Source of the DNA: Desulfovibrio sp. G11
GTDB taxonomy: Bacteria > Desulfobacterota > Desulfovibrionia > Desulfovibrionales > Desulfovibrionaceae
Length of the DNA stretch: 64,000 bases
Reading direction: 5' to 3'
Assembly: GCF_900243745.1 (NCBI RefSeq)
Contig: NZ_LT984798.1
Span: forward strand, 1,358,501-1,422,500
Positions 63,579 through 64,000 of the stretch are shown here, piece after piece. How positions within the stretch are numbered: the stretch's first letter is position 1; every line of letters begins with the position of its first letter. A program made the translations under genes and the position numbers. The notes under the pieces are model-generated. The model did not search any database. It saw nothing but the letters and a program-made list of their open reading frames with translations, and was not told where the DNA came from.

Positions 63579-64000
63579 GTGAGCGATAAAGACTTTTCCT
63601 ATGACGAACCGCTGTCAATGACAGGCTCTCCGGCCTCTGCCGCCAACGGCAAGGTCACGAATGAGCATGGCCCGCAGGCGGAGCCTGTCCGGGCACAAGC
63701 CCCGGTCGCAGCCCCGGCGGGCGCACCGGGCGCAACCCCCTGCGCCACGGCCTGCCCGCTGGCGCAGATCCCCGCATCCGTGTGGAAAACACTGCTGCGC
63801 CGCCCCTTTCGCAAACGCCATCCCGTACTGTTCTGGGCCGCCATAGTGATTGTTCTGGGCGCTCTGGGCGTTGTGGCCGGAAGCGCGGGCAAGGACGGCG
63901 GCCTCATGGGCGGCGACCGTATTGCCCTGGTCAGTGTAACCGGCCCCATCATGAATGTGGAGCCTACCCTGGAATGGCTGCGCACGGTGGCCCGCAATCC
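63579..64000 (+). CDS. sppA: signal peptide peptidase SppA-like, 3' end outside window
   Basis: GTG at 63579 with AAAGGA upstream. The visible 140 residues begin MSDKDFSYDEPLSM, then a Pro/Ala-rich cytoplasmic stretch, a single membrane helix (about residues 85-101, VLFWAAIVIVLGALGVV) and the start of the protease domain (ALVSVTGPIMNVEPTLEWL). This is the SppA/S49 layout; the catalytic Lys and Ser lie beyond the window. Assignment is moderate because the core is missing. Confidence 0.6.
   Translation, partial: MSDKDFSYDEPLSMTGSPASAANGKVTNEHGPQAEPVRAQAPVAAPAGAPGATPCATACPLAQIPASVWKTLLRRPFRKRHPVLFWAAIVIVLGALGVVAGSAGKDGGLMGGDRIALVSVTGPIMNVEPTLEWLRTVARN

Overview
The window looks like a chromosome segment of a sulfate-reducing deltaproteobacterium (Desulfovibrionaceae, most likely Desulfovibrio in the strict sense). 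The strongest evidence is a complete dsrA-dsrB-dsrD operon for dissimilatory sulfite reductase. High GC, GC-rich third positions, flagellins, HypF and many Desulfovibrio-type hypothetical proteins agree with this. No sequence search could be run, so species and family names rest on recognised motifs.

Layout. Bases 1-3330 appear to be the right end of an integrated mobile element. They hold a DUF3150-like gene, a CobT-like VWA protein with an HExxH motif, and two or three very small ORFs, and they stop at the 3' end of a tRNA-Arg(CCG) gene. Next come ubiX and a UPF0173 metal-dependent hydrolase. Bases 5305-8462 hold two almost identical flagellin genes facing away from each other around an hsp20 gene. 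After that come rimO, a PAS-GGDEF-EAL protein, a putative cysteine-peptidase-fold protein, panC, metK, aroC, recD2-like helicase, an FMN riboswitch with ribB, and an AMMECR1 protein.

The dsrABD operon (21718-24488, minus strand) shares a 557-bp intergenic region with a divergent operon of two unknown genes and an RlpA-type lipoprotein. That region has clustered GCGCAA half-sites and several inverted repeats. Then follow rpmE-DUF1385-prfA, a TlyA-type methyltransferase, a three-gene envelope operon (lipoprotein, TPR protein, small protein), serS, sdaA with a monooxygenase-like gene, and an operon of mtnA, a surface-carbohydrate-type protein and a C_GCAxxG_C_C protein. The rest holds an alaC-type aminotransferase, hom-ATP-grasp-yjbQ, dinB, an EVE-domain protein, mutL, a zinc-ribbon protein, purD-purE, an FG-GAP exported protein, an RsmB/RsmF-type RNA methyltransferase, hypF, an HTH-cupin regulator next to an acyl-CoA synthetase, and the start of an sppA-like gene.

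How it fits together. Most genes are housekeeping: amino acid, cofactor and purine synthesis, translation and repair. The organism-specific functions are sulfite reduction (dsr), hydrogenase maturation (hypF) and motility. The less ordinary parts are the mobile-element end, the inverted flagellin pair with hairpin-embedded ribosome binding sites, the dsr control region, and two families of intergenic palindromes or repeats scattered between operons.
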